Shown here piece after piece: positions 26,763-35,529 of a DNA stretch of 64,000 nucleotides; positions within the stretch are counted from its first letter, which is position 1; each line of letters begins with the position of its first letter. The translations under genes and the position numbers were made by a program. Source of the DNA: AC2028 sp002373595. Lineage in GTDB: Bacteria > Bacillota > Clostridia > Lachnospirales > Lachnospiraceae. The stretch spans positions 1 to 64,000 of the forward strand of contig CAMOIX010000007.1 in assembly GCA_946616365.1 (NCBI GenBank), read 5' to 3'. The notes under the pieces were generated by a model that saw only the letters and a list, made by a program, of their open reading frames with translations, had not been told where the DNA came from and did no database searches.

Positions 26763-26801
26763 GTGTAACTCCTTCATAGATCGTACAAAAATCCACCCTC
26801 A

Positions 26802-26830
26802 ATTATACCAAAAAAAGAGCGTTTTGTCGC
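26802..26830 (-). promoter_or_regulatory. promoter of the epimerase-esterase-EAL operon
   Basis: On the minus strand GCGACA (26825-26830), a 17-base spacer ending in TGG, and a perfect TATAAT (26802-26807). The -35 box lies inside the terminator hairpin of the upstream operon. TSS is expected near 26795. Confidence 0.6.
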
Positions 26831-26837
26831 TCTTTTT
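26812..26837 (-). terminator. intrinsic terminator of the seven-gene exporter operon
   Basis: Stem AAAAAGAGCG (26812-26821) and CGCTCTTTTT (26828-26837) with a 6-base loop. The A and T ends make it suited to work in both directions. It lies 33 bases after the stop of the ATPase-AbrB gene at 26870. Confidence 0.8.
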
Positions 26838-26869
26838 CGGGCTTTTCTCCGCTATATTATTAACAATGT

Positions 26870-27757
26870 TTACTCCGTTTCGGGCTTTTTGATCACTATC
26901 TCACCGTCGCGCATGGAAATGCTGACTTTGTTATCGGACAGACCGAGTCCGGCTATGAGTTCCGCGGGGATCTGGACTCTGTTCGCACGGTCAAGTATCG
27001 CATACTCATCCTGCGTATCCTCGGCTCTCCAGTCGACTCCGCTCTCCTTCAATCTCTCCGCATAACTCTCCTTCAGGATCCTCTCGCTGCTTATCTTGCC
27101 GTCTCTAATGGCGACGACACGCCTGACCTTCTTGGAGAGTGCGATATCATGGGTAACTATGAGTATGGTCTGACCATCCTTATTGAGGTCCCTGAACAGA
27201 TCGAATATCGCATCCGCTGTTGCGGTATCGACACTTCCCGTAGGCTCATCCGCAAGCAGAAGCTTCGGATTATTCGCAAGCGCTATGGCTATAGCGACTC
27301 TCTGCTGCTCACCTCCGGACATCATGTTCATGCGGTTATTCTTCTTGTGGCTCATTCCGACGCGCTCTAAGAGCTCGAGAGCCTTCTCTCTCTTATTCTT
27401 CCCGCTCGACAGATGCATCGGCATCATGACATTATCGAGCGCAGACAGATATGGCAGGAGGTTTCGGCCGTTATTCTGCCAGACAAAACCCACCGTCTCA
27501 AGCTTATATGAGACAAGTTCCTTCTCCGTCATGGTAAAGAGATTCTTGCCGTCAACGAAAAGCTTGCCGGCGCTGGGCTTATCGAGTCCGCCGATCATAT
27601 TGAGGAAAGTGGATTTGCCGCTTCCGCTGTTTCCGATGATAGCGGTGAGTTCACCTGTTTCCACGGACAGGTCGAGTCCCTGCAGTGCCAGGACCTCGGT
27701 CTCTTTGGTCTTATAGATTTTTACCAGGCTCTCGGCCTGTACCATCATTTCAGCCAT
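26870..27757 (-). CDS. MacB/LolD-type ABC ATPase with C-terminal AbrB-like domain
   Basis: A 295-residue ATPase of the type that drives FtsX-like permeases. Walker A GNSGSGKST (near 43), signature MSGGEQQRVAIA (near 145), Walker B LLLADEPTGSVD (near 165) and switch His in VTHD are intact. After the ATPase ends near residue 225, a linker leads to about 45 residues (from 247) reading ILDRANRVQIPAELIAG, then GLGL and ending DGEIVIKKPE. This closely matches the SpoVT/AbrB swapped-hairpin fold, normally a DNA-binding or antitoxin domain. Whether it binds DNA, dimerises or binds the partner proteins is unknown. It is the last gene of the operon and pairs with the separate ATPase at 28659-29405. Confidence 0.92.
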   Translation of the reverse strand: MAEMMVQAESLVKIYKTKETEVLALQGLDLSVETGELTAIIGNSGSGKSTFLNMIGGLDKPSAGKLFVDGKNLFTMTEKELVSYKLETVGFVWQNNGRNLLPYLSALDNVMMPMHLSSGKNKREKALELLERVGMSHKKNNRMNMMSGGEQQRVAIAIALANNPKLLLADEPTGSVDTATADAIFDLFRDLNKDGQTILIVTHDIALSKKVRRVVAIRDGKISSERILKESYAERLKESGVDWRAEDTQDEYAILDRANRVQIPAELIAGLGLSDNKVSISMRDGEIVIKKPETE

Positions 27758-27762
27758 GCTCT

Positions 27763-28656
27763 CTATTTCCGTACGAACTTCTTAAGTTCCGATTCTATCA
27801 GTCTGCTCACTTCATCGCGCTTATCTTCCTTAGCGAGATAGTATACATAGCTTTCCTTTGCCATCTCGGGAGGCAGACCTCTTCCCACTATCTTGAAATT
27901 CACAAACCCTCTGTCCGCATATGCAGCCACATCATCGGCGCTTATAAATGCAGGTCTCTTCATGCTCTCGGCAAGGCAGGGCCTGTCTTTAAGATTATGA
28001 CAGGTAAAAGGATTACCCGCATCAAATATCAGCTGCGCTCTGGATTCCGCTTCGTAATGATCCTTTCGCCTCGGGCATCCGGGAAAACATATCTCGTTTA
28101 CAAGTATCTCTATGCGATCTGCCGCAGGCTCCAGAGCCTTTAAGGTTTCTTCGTCATGATTCAGATCATAGTCGAGAACTACCAATTTATAATCCCTCTC
28201 CAGTTCCTTTTTGATATCGTCCACGGAAGTGATCCTCTTGGTCGTAGAAGAGATATATTCAAAATCCGGATATGTCTTTTTGAGATATTCCTCAAGAACG
28301 GGCTTATTTACCAGGACCTGATTCTTTCCGTTATTTGCGACCTCCATGATCAGATTGCAATATGTATCATATACATGCTTCTCCTCAAGGAGGGAATTCG
28401 TCCATGTAAATCTCACAGGAACGCCCGCTCTGTTGTATGTCGATATGACACTCTCCATCACAGACTTCTGCGTCGTTCCAAAAACCGCTCTTCCTCCGTT
28501 CCAGATCGCACCGGGGAAAGTTCCGTACACACTTCCCACAGCATAATCATCTCTGAACAGGTCAGGCTTAGTCTTCATCAGGTTGATGATGACCTGATTG
28601 AGATTGAAAAACATATAAAACCCGGGCAGATGCCAATAGATCTTCTTATTCTCCAT
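27763..28656 (-). CDS. U32-like cysteine protein, paralogue B (unknown function)
   Basis: A 297-residue soluble protein I cannot assign to a named family with certainty. It is a clear paralogue of the 318-residue protein at 35530-36486: both have HLPG near the N-terminus, WNGGR near 52, a TN-x-L segment near 86, VVLDY near 159, LVN-x-x-C-x3-CPRR-x-x-HY near 186-201 and VNFKI near 260. Four cysteines align between the paralogues (here C100, C190, C194, C219), the number needed for a [4Fe-4S] cluster. The C-x3-C and LVN...CP-R motifs recall U32/UbiU-UbiV-type proteins. ATG at 28656 has GGAGGAG 5 bases upstream; a GTG at 28662 overlaps the ATPase stop. It lies between the two ATPase genes of the exporter operon. 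Confidence 0.7.
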   Translation of the reverse strand: MENKKIYWHLPGFYMFFNLNQVIINLMKTKPDLFRDDYAVGSVYGTFPGAIWNGGRAVFGTTQKSVMESVISTYNRAGVPVRFTWTNSLLEEKHVYDTYCNLIMEVANNGKNQVLVNKPVLEEYLKKTYPDFEYISSTTKRITSVDDIKKELERDYKLVVLDYDLNHDEETLKALEPAADRIEILVNEICFPGCPRRKDHYEAESRAQLIFDAGNPFTCHNLKDRPCLAESMKRPAFISADDVAAYADRGFVNFKIVGRGLPPEMAKESYVYYLAKEDKRDEVSRLIESELKKFVRK

Positions 28657-28658
28657 GC

Positions 28659-29405
28659 TCACTCCTCCGCCTGAGTCTGTGACTGCGATCCCTGCTGCGG
28701 CCGGGGTGTTACCATCCTTCCGCTCTCGAGCTCTATGATCCTGTCAGCCGCATCCATGAGGCCTACATCATGTGTGGTCATTAGAACAGTGATGCCCTCG
28801 TTATGCGCTATATCCTGAAGCAGCTGAGCGACTGTTGCCGCCATGGCACTGTCGAGCTCCGCAGTAGGCTCATCCGCCAGAAGTATCGCAGGGCTTGGCG
28901 AAAGCGCTCTGGCTATGGCGACTCTCTGCTGCTCTCCTCCGGACATCTCGCCGGGATAGTGATCCCTTCTGTTCCAGAGTCCTACTCTCTTTAAGCATTC
29001 CTCAACCCTGGCATCTCTTTCCTTACCGGGTCCTATGCCTGCCATTCGCATCGTGAATTCAACATTCTCAAATGCGGTGAGAGGAGGAATGAGCGACACG
29101 GACTGGAATACAAATCCGAATCTCTTCCGCCTCAGTTCTTCTCTCTTGTAATCAGGCATTCCCTTAACCGGCTTTCCGTCGATATATACAGTTCCGGAAG
29201 TCGGATCGTCGAGAGTTCCGATAAGATTCATGAGCGTAGTTTTACCCGAACCCGAACGGCCCTTTAATATGACAAATTCCCCCTTTGCTATCTCAGCACT
29301 CACATCGCGGAGAGCATAGAAATCCCCGCTCGAAGTCGGATAGCATCTGGATACCGATTCAGCCTTTATTACGATTTCTCTTTTTTCGATCTTCTGATCA
29401 CTCAT
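28659..29405 (-). CDS. MacB/LolD-type ABC ATPase
   Basis: A 248-residue ATPase for an FtsX-type permease. Walker A GRSGSGKTT (near 45), Q-loop in FVFQSVSL, signature MSGGEQQRVAIARAL (near 150), Walker B ILLADEPTAELD and switch His in TTHD are all intact. It lacks the AbrB-like tail of the second ATPase in the operon. It begins three bases after the permease stop and ends in a 4-base overlap with an upstream GTG of the U32-like gene. With one pseudo-dimeric permease and two different ATPases, a heterodimeric ATPase pair is the simplest model. Confidence 0.93.
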   Translation of the reverse strand: MSDQKIEKREIVIKAESVSRCYPTSSGDFYALRDVSAEIAKGEFVILKGRSGSGKTTLMNLIGTLDDPTSGTVYIDGKPVKGMPDYKREELRRKRFGFVFQSVSLIPPLTAFENVEFTMRMAGIGPGKERDARVEECLKRVGLWNRRDHYPGEMSGGEQQRVAIARALSPSPAILLADEPTAELDSAMAATVAQLLQDIAHNEGITVLMTTHDVGLMDAADRIIELESGRMVTPRPQQGSQSQTQAEE

Positions 29406-29408
29406 CTA

Positions 29409-32207
29409 TCATTCTTCTCCGAGCTTAAGAGCCTTGGTGATATTCATTCCGGCAAGGAGTCCTATGAGCACGATGACGCATACCGCCATGACGACTCCTA
29501 TCACAATATATATCTTGAGATTATCCGTTGCATTCTCGATCAGTCTCATCGGGATAACCTGCTGAGCCGATGCATATGCCTGCTGTACAATGGGCACGAA
29601 GAGTTTCTCCGAGAGCTTTCCTATGCCTATTCCGGCAAGCACTGACAATACGCCGGAGAAGAGCTGCTCTACCAGGAGCATCTGGAACACTTCTTTCTTG
29701 TGGAATCCGAATGCTCTAAGGACACCGAATACAAGCTCTCTTTCTCTCACGGAGAGTATCCAATAGATCAGATATCCGATCGCGCAGAGGATGAGCGTTA
29801 CGACAAATCCCATCGTGAGTACTCCGTTGGTTCCCTGAAGGAGAGGATCCTCCGTCACTTCCTCGGTATCATTCTCAAGGTTTACATACTTGGTAAGTCT
29901 GATGTTGTTATCGTTTATCCATTCTTTGACATCATCCGAGGTATATCCGTCCTTCATACCGATCCAGACTTCATAGGGCTTAACACCCCATTTGCGCTTC
30001 AGATAATCGTAGTGTGTTACAACGAGATATCTGTCCGCTGTAAATGCATTTCCGTCCGCTCCTACTTCCGTTGCTTTAGGACTGTATCCCGGGAAATAAT
30101 CTATGAATCCGACTACAGTTCCCTTTAACTGGCTGCCGAGCGAGCAGCTAAAATAGATCGTGTCTCCCTCCGCTATACCATCCTTATCACGGAAATTGGA
30201 TGACAGGAGAACGCCGTCAGGTACGACAGCAAGCTTATTAAGATAAGCATAATAATGCTCCTGAGTAAGGTCTCGCCTCAGGGAAGTCAGCTGTCCGAAC
30301 TCCTTGGTGTGGATACCGTATACGGTGACTTTACCCTTCTCTCCGCTTGAGGATACGGTTCCTTTTTCTCCTACAACCACTTTGGTATATGACGATGCAA
30401 AAGGCATCGAAGCATACTTGGAATAATCAGGTTCAAAGTAAGTCCCCAGATTCTCTCCGTTCTCACCGATCATCTCGGTCCATACTTCTCTCATGATGAT
30501 GTCTGTTCCGTCGAGATACTGTCTGTTCTCAACAGCATTTTCAAGTATGGTCCTCGCGACACCCGAGTGATACATTCCGAGTCCTATGGTGAGGATGAGG
30601 AAGAGCATTATGGATCTTCTCTTTGCTCCGTCTCTCTCTGTCTCTCTGAATGATACATATACAGCCGGATTCCATCTCTTCTTTCCCACAAGGAAGATGA
30701 GCTTAACAAACTTAGGCCACAGTCTTAAGAAAAGAAGTCCGCATCCCAAAAGGAAAAGTGATGAACTGATATAGAGAAGGGGATCCAGTCCCTTTCCGGC
30801 AAGGACACTCTCCGACATGCTCTGGGAATTTCTTCCGAATGACCACCATCCGTACAGCGACAGTCCGATAAGGATCAGATCAAGGTATACGATCTCCCAG
30901 AGTTTCTTTTTATCGGATCTTCTGCTGTGCTTTAATTCGACTATGCCGACCTTGCTGTGCTTTAATGCAGGGATCGTCAGCGACAGAAGCGTTACCGCCA
31001 TTGCCACACCCGCAAAGAGGAATCCCTGTCCTGTATATTTCACATTAAGCGGCTTGGAGAAATCAAACTCAAGGAAGTTCCTCGCAGCTCCCAGGAATCT
31101 TGCAAAGAGCGATCCAAGCGGTATACCGAAGAGTGCACCGAATATCGAAAGGAGCAGACTCTGTCCGAGATAAAGTCCCAGGATCTGCATACTGCTTCCG
31201 CCCCTACTCTTTATTACCGATATCTCAGATCTCTCGAGTGCATACATCTGACCCGAGATCATGAAAAGGAACGCCGCAAGCATTACCATGATGGGGATCA
31301 TAAGTATTGCAAGCGTTGCCGATATACGATTTTCCTTGCGAAGATACTCATCAAGGAGTTCGGGATATACGGGCTTCTTGAGAACGCTCTTGTACGATCC
31401 CGAATTCAACATGTAATCGGTCTTATCCACGATGGACTGGATCTGATCGGCTCTTACGCTCTCATAATCTATGATCGAATAATAAATACATGTAAGCGAT
31501 CTCTTGGACGCATTCACTCCGGTAAAGAGCTCCTTGAACACATCGGAACGTATGAAAAGCGTCGCACGCAGATCCGTGGGGTACATCTGCCAGTACGGGT
31601 CCTTCCTGTCTATTGGTTCGAACACGCCTACCACTTTAAGTCTGGCAGGACTTCCGTCGGGGAATTTCACGCCGTCGGATCTTACCGTCTCACCGAGGAG
31701 GAGGCCCAGATCGCCCATGCAGTCCTGATTGATGATGACCTCGACCGCTCCGTCGGAACTGTATCCCGACTCGGAGTAACTCTCTCCCGCTATGATATTA
31801 ACCTTTGATTCAAGGTTGCTTAACATACCGGCTCTGAGACTGAGCTGTCCGGAGTCTGATCTGTTCATCTCACTTTCAAAGAAATCGGTATTGTTGTAAT
31901 AGTATTCGACTGTCTCTTTCTTTTTGACACCAAGTTCGGAATAAACATTCTCCGAAAAAGCTTCCATCTTGGTGATCGTCTTTCCTTCGGGATCCTTCCT
32001 CGCGGAGATCATGGCATTGATGACCATGGGCCATTTACCCGTGGATCTCTGATATCCGCCAAGCTGTTCCTCCAGCATAAGATCATACGCTGCGGATCTG
32101 TACAGAGGGAAGCTCACTGCCGTTGCGATAAGCAGGATACATCCCACGAGCAGGCAGAAGTTAAGACCTTTTTTATTCCAAAACTTACGGAGCATCATTC
32201 CAAACAT
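29409..32207 (-). CDS. FtsX-like ABC permease, pseudo-dimeric
   Basis: A 932-residue permease with about ten hydrophobic helices: one at 14-34, three between about 300 and 415, two between 435 and 500, one near 540, and three between 810 and 925. Two large extracellular domains lie at about 40-295 and 565-805. This is two FtsX-type halves in one chain, so a single copy can serve both ATPases. Such permeases in Gram-positive cells work in lipoprotein, peptide or antibiotic handling by mechanotransmission rather than by a classical channel. ATG at 32207 has GGAGGG 9 bases upstream and overlaps the fusion-protein gene by 13 bases. Confidence 0.9.
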   Translation of the reverse strand: MFGMMLRKFWNKKGLNFCLLVGCILLIATAVSFPLYRSAAYDLMLEEQLGGYQRSTGKWPMVINAMISARKDPEGKTITKMEAFSENVYSELGVKKKETVEYYYNNTDFFESEMNRSDSGQLSLRAGMLSNLESKVNIIAGESYSESGYSSDGAVEVIINQDCMGDLGLLLGETVRSDGVKFPDGSPARLKVVGVFEPIDRKDPYWQMYPTDLRATLFIRSDVFKELFTGVNASKRSLTCIYYSIIDYESVRADQIQSIVDKTDYMLNSGSYKSVLKKPVYPELLDEYLRKENRISATLAILMIPIMVMLAAFLFMISGQMYALERSEISVIKSRGGSSMQILGLYLGQSLLLSIFGALFGIPLGSLFARFLGAARNFLEFDFSKPLNVKYTGQGFLFAGVAMAVTLLSLTIPALKHSKVGIVELKHSRRSDKKKLWEIVYLDLILIGLSLYGWWSFGRNSQSMSESVLAGKGLDPLLYISSSLFLLGCGLLFLRLWPKFVKLIFLVGKKRWNPAVYVSFRETERDGAKRRSIMLFLILTIGLGMYHSGVARTILENAVENRQYLDGTDIIMREVWTEMIGENGENLGTYFEPDYSKYASMPFASSYTKVVVGEKGTVSSSGEKGKVTVYGIHTKEFGQLTSLRRDLTQEHYYAYLNKLAVVPDGVLLSSNFRDKDGIAEGDTIYFSCSLGSQLKGTVVGFIDYFPGYSPKATEVGADGNAFTADRYLVVTHYDYLKRKWGVKPYEVWIGMKDGYTSDDVKEWINDNNIRLTKYVNLENDTEEVTEDPLLQGTNGVLTMGFVVTLILCAIGYLIYWILSVRERELVFGVLRAFGFHKKEVFQMLLVEQLFSGVLSVLAGIGIGKLSEKLFVPIVQQAYASAQQVIPMRLIENATDNLKIYIVIGVVMAVCVIVLIGLLAGMNITKALKLGEE

Positions 32208-34390
32208 ATCTTCATTCCCTCCGTAAGTCCGCTGACAGCCCAGTAATTCGCCGAATCTGATCCTCCGGCGATAAAGGGCACAAGTTTCCCGGTTCCGTCA
32301 TCAAACACCTGCGTAACATATGTCGATCCGTTTATGGTAGTAACGCATTTCCTCGGCACAACAAGCACATCGTTCATCACATTTGTGTCCGTGGAAACCG
32401 TAAACATATTTCTGTTCCAATATCCCGTGGAAGTCACGCTGCTTCCTGCCATTTCGGCGAAACTTTCCGCATCCACTCTTATCAGTGCCACCTGATTTCT
32501 GAGGTCCGCGCTAAGTGCGCGCTGCGAAGCCGTAACTACGGTTCCTTCAGCTTTGATATCCTGTCCGTCCTTCTTATAGGTGATGTTCACACGATTGCCG
32601 TATGAGAGCGCACCACCCTTATCCTCTATGATGACGAAGCTCTTATCCTCCTTGGATATCATGGCAAGCTTATCCTTGTAGAAGACCAGGCTTCCGTCCT
32701 CTCTCTCCTGGATGGATGTTACTATTCCGTCATAGGGTGCGGTTATGCTTATCACACCGGAATACTTTTTGTATTTCTCGAGTTCTTCCGCCTTATCGGC
32801 ATATTTTTCAGCCTGAGTCTGTATCGACTTGTCCAGAGCCTTGGCTGTAGCTTTCCATACTTCGTCATAGTCAGGAGGATCTCCGCAGTCCTCCCTCTCC
32901 TTTACGGTCTCAGCGAATCTCTCCATCAGTCTCTGGAGTTCTCTCTCCCTCTTTGCTATCTCTATGGTGTCGGGAACAACTTCAAGTTTGGCGATCACCT
33001 GTCCCTTGGTGACATGCTCGTTGAGAGATACGCACATCTCTTTAAGATATACTGTACCGAGCTCAACCGGACTGGTCTGCCACTCGCCTGCGGGATAGAA
33101 CAGATATCCTGCGGTGGAGAATTTACCGCTTACAGAGCCATATTCCACAGTCGTAGTCTTATTTACTTCACGGACATTCTGATCCGTGAGAACCTTTTCT
33201 CCCTCTTCAAGTCCCGATACTATCTCGGTGAAATTTCCGTCCTTCTTGCCAATGCTGACATTCTTGCGGATATTCTCACCTGCGGATCCTACAGTATATA
33301 CATAGGTTCCCTCATCATCTTTCTGGATCGCATCGGTGGGAACGCAGAGTACATGTTCGTATGCATCCGAAGCAACCACAACCACCGCATAGTCTCCGAG
33401 ATTAAGTTTCCCTTCGGGATCCTCCACCTCAAATGTTGAATAAACCGATCCGTCCCTGTCCTTGATCCTGCTGTATTCTTCACTGGTCAGTTCTCTGACA
33501 TTTACTTCATATCTTTCGCCGTTAACAAATGCATATACATCCTTTGCTCTGGTGAGATCATTCTTGCTGATATACTCCGTGAGTATGACTTTGTGATCAA
33601 GGTCTCCCACAGCGGCTGCTGCTTTGCCTCTGGAGATGAGCGCACCCGCATCATAGAATCCCACCGCAACCACATTTCCCGAACTGCGTGACAGGAGATT
33701 CGTCATATTTTTCTGCTTGCCCAGTCTTGCGAGGCTGTCTTCCATATGCGCTCTGTCGAGCTCGTAAGTCTCGACATATTTCGCTATCGCTATCTCCTGA
33801 TTTTCCTTGTTGAGAGTAGCAAGATTGAAGTTGATCATCGCCTGATAGCTCTCTGCTACCCACTTGGCATGTGCTGCGGACTCTCTTCCCGTAGCCGGAT
33901 CGAGATATGCCGGCTCCGATCCCTGGTAGATCTCATGCTTATCACGTGCACTGTTTATCTTATATCCAAGCTCCTTGTAATCTTCCTGCATCTCAAGGAT
34001 CTTCTTCTGATAGCTTTCATCAAATTCCGCTATCCGGTCCTGAAGTTTCCTGATCTCTTCATCCTTTTTCTCGGTATTGCCTGTAATGAGTGCATCCCCT
34101 GACGATACACTCTCCCCGGGGAGCTTGCCGTAAGCAGAGAAATTCTGAGAACTGCTGTATGAGTACTCAGTGATATCCATGCTGACCACACCCTCATACA
34201 CTTTGGTGTTGTAGAGGTTTCTGTATTCCGCAGGCATGGTATTGACGCTCTGGATGACAGGGTCTAAAAGCTCAGGTATCTCCTCTGCGGATCCTTTTGC
34301 TGCAGAATTACCACACCCTGCTGTGCACAGGATCATCACTGCCGAAAGTCCCATCGCAAATATTCTGTTTTTAATTATTGATGTCTTCAA
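32195..34390 (-). CDS. tandem (double) membrane-fusion lipoprotein
   Basis: A 731-residue lipoprotein with signal peptide and lipobox CTAGC (Cys near 26). It looks like two membrane-fusion-protein modules in one chain. The first (about 55-415) has a long coiled-coil hairpin (about 110-225) and a C-terminal part with VPTDAIQKDDEGTYVY and IVSGLEEGEKVL. The second (about 420-731) has a lipoyl-like segment with VTKGQVIAKLE, a second helical hairpin (about 475-555), TAPYDGIVTSI and a matching C-terminal part VPRKCVTTINGSTYV ... AVSGLTEGMKI. The repeated ending supports an internal duplication. Modules of this type usually form a ring on the extracellular face of MacB-like permeases. It overlaps both neighbours by a few bases. 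Confidence 0.85.
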   Translation of the reverse strand: MKTSIIKNRIFAMGLSAVMILCTAGCGNSAAKGSAEEIPELLDPVIQSVNTMPAEYRNLYNTKVYEGVVSMDITEYSYSSSQNFSAYGKLPGESVSSGDALITGNTEKKDEEIRKLQDRIAEFDESYQKKILEMQEDYKELGYKINSARDKHEIYQGSEPAYLDPATGRESAAHAKWVAESYQAMINFNLATLNKENQEIAIAKYVETYELDRAHMEDSLARLGKQKNMTNLLSRSSGNVVAVGFYDAGALISRGKAAAAVGDLDHKVILTEYISKNDLTRAKDVYAFVNGERYEVNVRELTSEEYSRIKDRDGSVYSTFEVEDPEGKLNLGDYAVVVVASDAYEHVLCVPTDAIQKDDEGTYVYTVGSAGENIRKNVSIGKKDGNFTEIVSGLEEGEKVLTDQNVREVNKTTTVEYGSVSGKFSTAGYLFYPAGEWQTSPVELGTVYLKEMCVSLNEHVTKGQVIAKLEVVPDTIEIAKRERELQRLMERFAETVKEREDCGDPPDYDEVWKATAKALDKSIQTQAEKYADKAEELEKYKKYSGVISITAPYDGIVTSIQEREDGSLVFYKDKLAMISKEDKSFVIIEDKGGALSYGNRVNITYKKDGQDIKAEGTVVTASQRALSADLRNQVALIRVDAESFAEMAGSSVTSTGYWNRNMFTVSTDTNVMNDVLVVPRKCVTTINGSTYVTQVFDDGTGKLVPFIAGGSDSANYWAVSGLTEGMKICLE

Positions 34391-35499
34391 CGCAGTACCT
34401 GATCCTTTTCCGAAAGTCCGCTTATTATCTCGGTATAATCATCTCCGATGACACCGACTTCTATCCACTTCACGACGCGCATGCCTTCATCATCGGACAT
34501 ATATACATAGAATTTATCATCAGCCTGATGTATTGCCTGATTGGGGATCCGAAGGACTGATGATCTGCTCTCAAGAGTAAGCACGAGCGTACCTATGGAA
34601 CCAACCTCCAGCTGTGCATCTTCGGGGCCGGCCACGATCTCAAAGAGCTGACTGTCCGTCCACTTATCGGGCTCTGAGGGTGATACGATGTAATCTCCCT
34701 TCGCATCTCCGTATGCTATGTTGACAGTAAATGATTCGCTGCCGCTTAAGAGATCCGCATACTCCGCCGACTTAGCTTCGAACATTCCACCCGTACCGTC
34801 GAGTATCGTCATGATCACTTCGTCCTTATGAGAAGTCGATCCTTCGAGATTCTTCTTAAGTCTGCGGACAGTTCCCGAGATGCCTGCCCTCAGTCTGCTT
34901 CCCGATAATTCGCTCTTTAGCTTATTAAGCTTCATCATGTCGAACTCGAGGCTGTCATTGTAATCCTGTCTCTGACGATCGTATTTCTTGCCTGCAGACT
35001 CTCTGGCCTTCTGTATATCCTCATTCGATGCATGTCCGAGAGCGCGTGCCTGAGCGTTAAGCTCCGCTTCTGTCTTGGCATTCTCCTCCTCGAGATCCAG
35101 GTATTTAAGGAGTGTCTGCGTCTTGTTAATGCTATACTCGAGATCCGCGATCTGTTTCTCGAGATCGTCCGCTGACAGTTCCGCAAGCAGGTCTCCTTTT
35201 TTGACAGTATCTCCCTCGTTCACATAGACCTTGTCTACCATTCGGCCCGCAAGAGAAAATGACACTTCCTGCTCAGCGCTCTGCTTGTAAGATACGCTTA
35301 TCTTTTCCGTCTTGATGACATCTCCCACTTCTACGGCAAATACTCTGTATGTGGTCGATTCATCGGACTGCTCGACTACGATTTCTTCCTCTTCCGGCGC
35401 CTGCTTTCCGCACGCACCAAAGAAGAGCACTCCCGACAGAAGTATCGAGGTTGCTTTGATATATTCTTTATGCATTTTAATAATGGGGAATCTGAACAT
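34387..35499 (-). CDS. membrane-fusion (HlyD/MacA-like) lipoprotein
   Basis: A 370-residue lipoprotein with lipobox FFGAC (Cys near 30) and the usual membrane-fusion layout: beta-barrel start, lipoyl half with VNEGDTVKKGDLLAELS near 95, a coiled-coil hairpin (about 110-205), second lipoyl half near SGTVRRLKK, and a C-terminal part with IPNQAIHQADDKFYVY and IISGLSEKDQVL. It is a single module, unlike its 731-residue neighbour, with which it overlaps by 4 bases. Neither the ATG at 35499 nor the one at 35475 has a good ribosome site; the longer one is used. It probably joins the tandem protein in one extracellular assembly. Confidence 0.85.
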   Translation of the reverse strand: MFRFPIIKMHKEYIKATSILLSGVLFFGACGKQAPEEEEIVVEQSDESTTYRVFAVEVGDVIKTEKISVSYKQSAEQEVSFSLAGRMVDKVYVNEGDTVKKGDLLAELSADDLEKQIADLEYSINKTQTLLKYLDLEEENAKTEAELNAQARALGHASNEDIQKARESAGKKYDRQRQDYNDSLEFDMMKLNKLKSELSGSRLRAGISGTVRRLKKNLEGSTSHKDEVIMTILDGTGGMFEAKSAEYADLLSGSESFTVNIAYGDAKGDYIVSPSEPDKWTDSQLFEIVAGPEDAQLEVGSIGTLVLTLESRSSVLRIPNQAIHQADDKFYVYMSDDEGMRVVKWIEVGVIGDDYTEIISGLSEKDQVLR

Positions 35500-35529
35500 A
35501 ATACTGCTAACGCTTCCTATCTTCGGACC

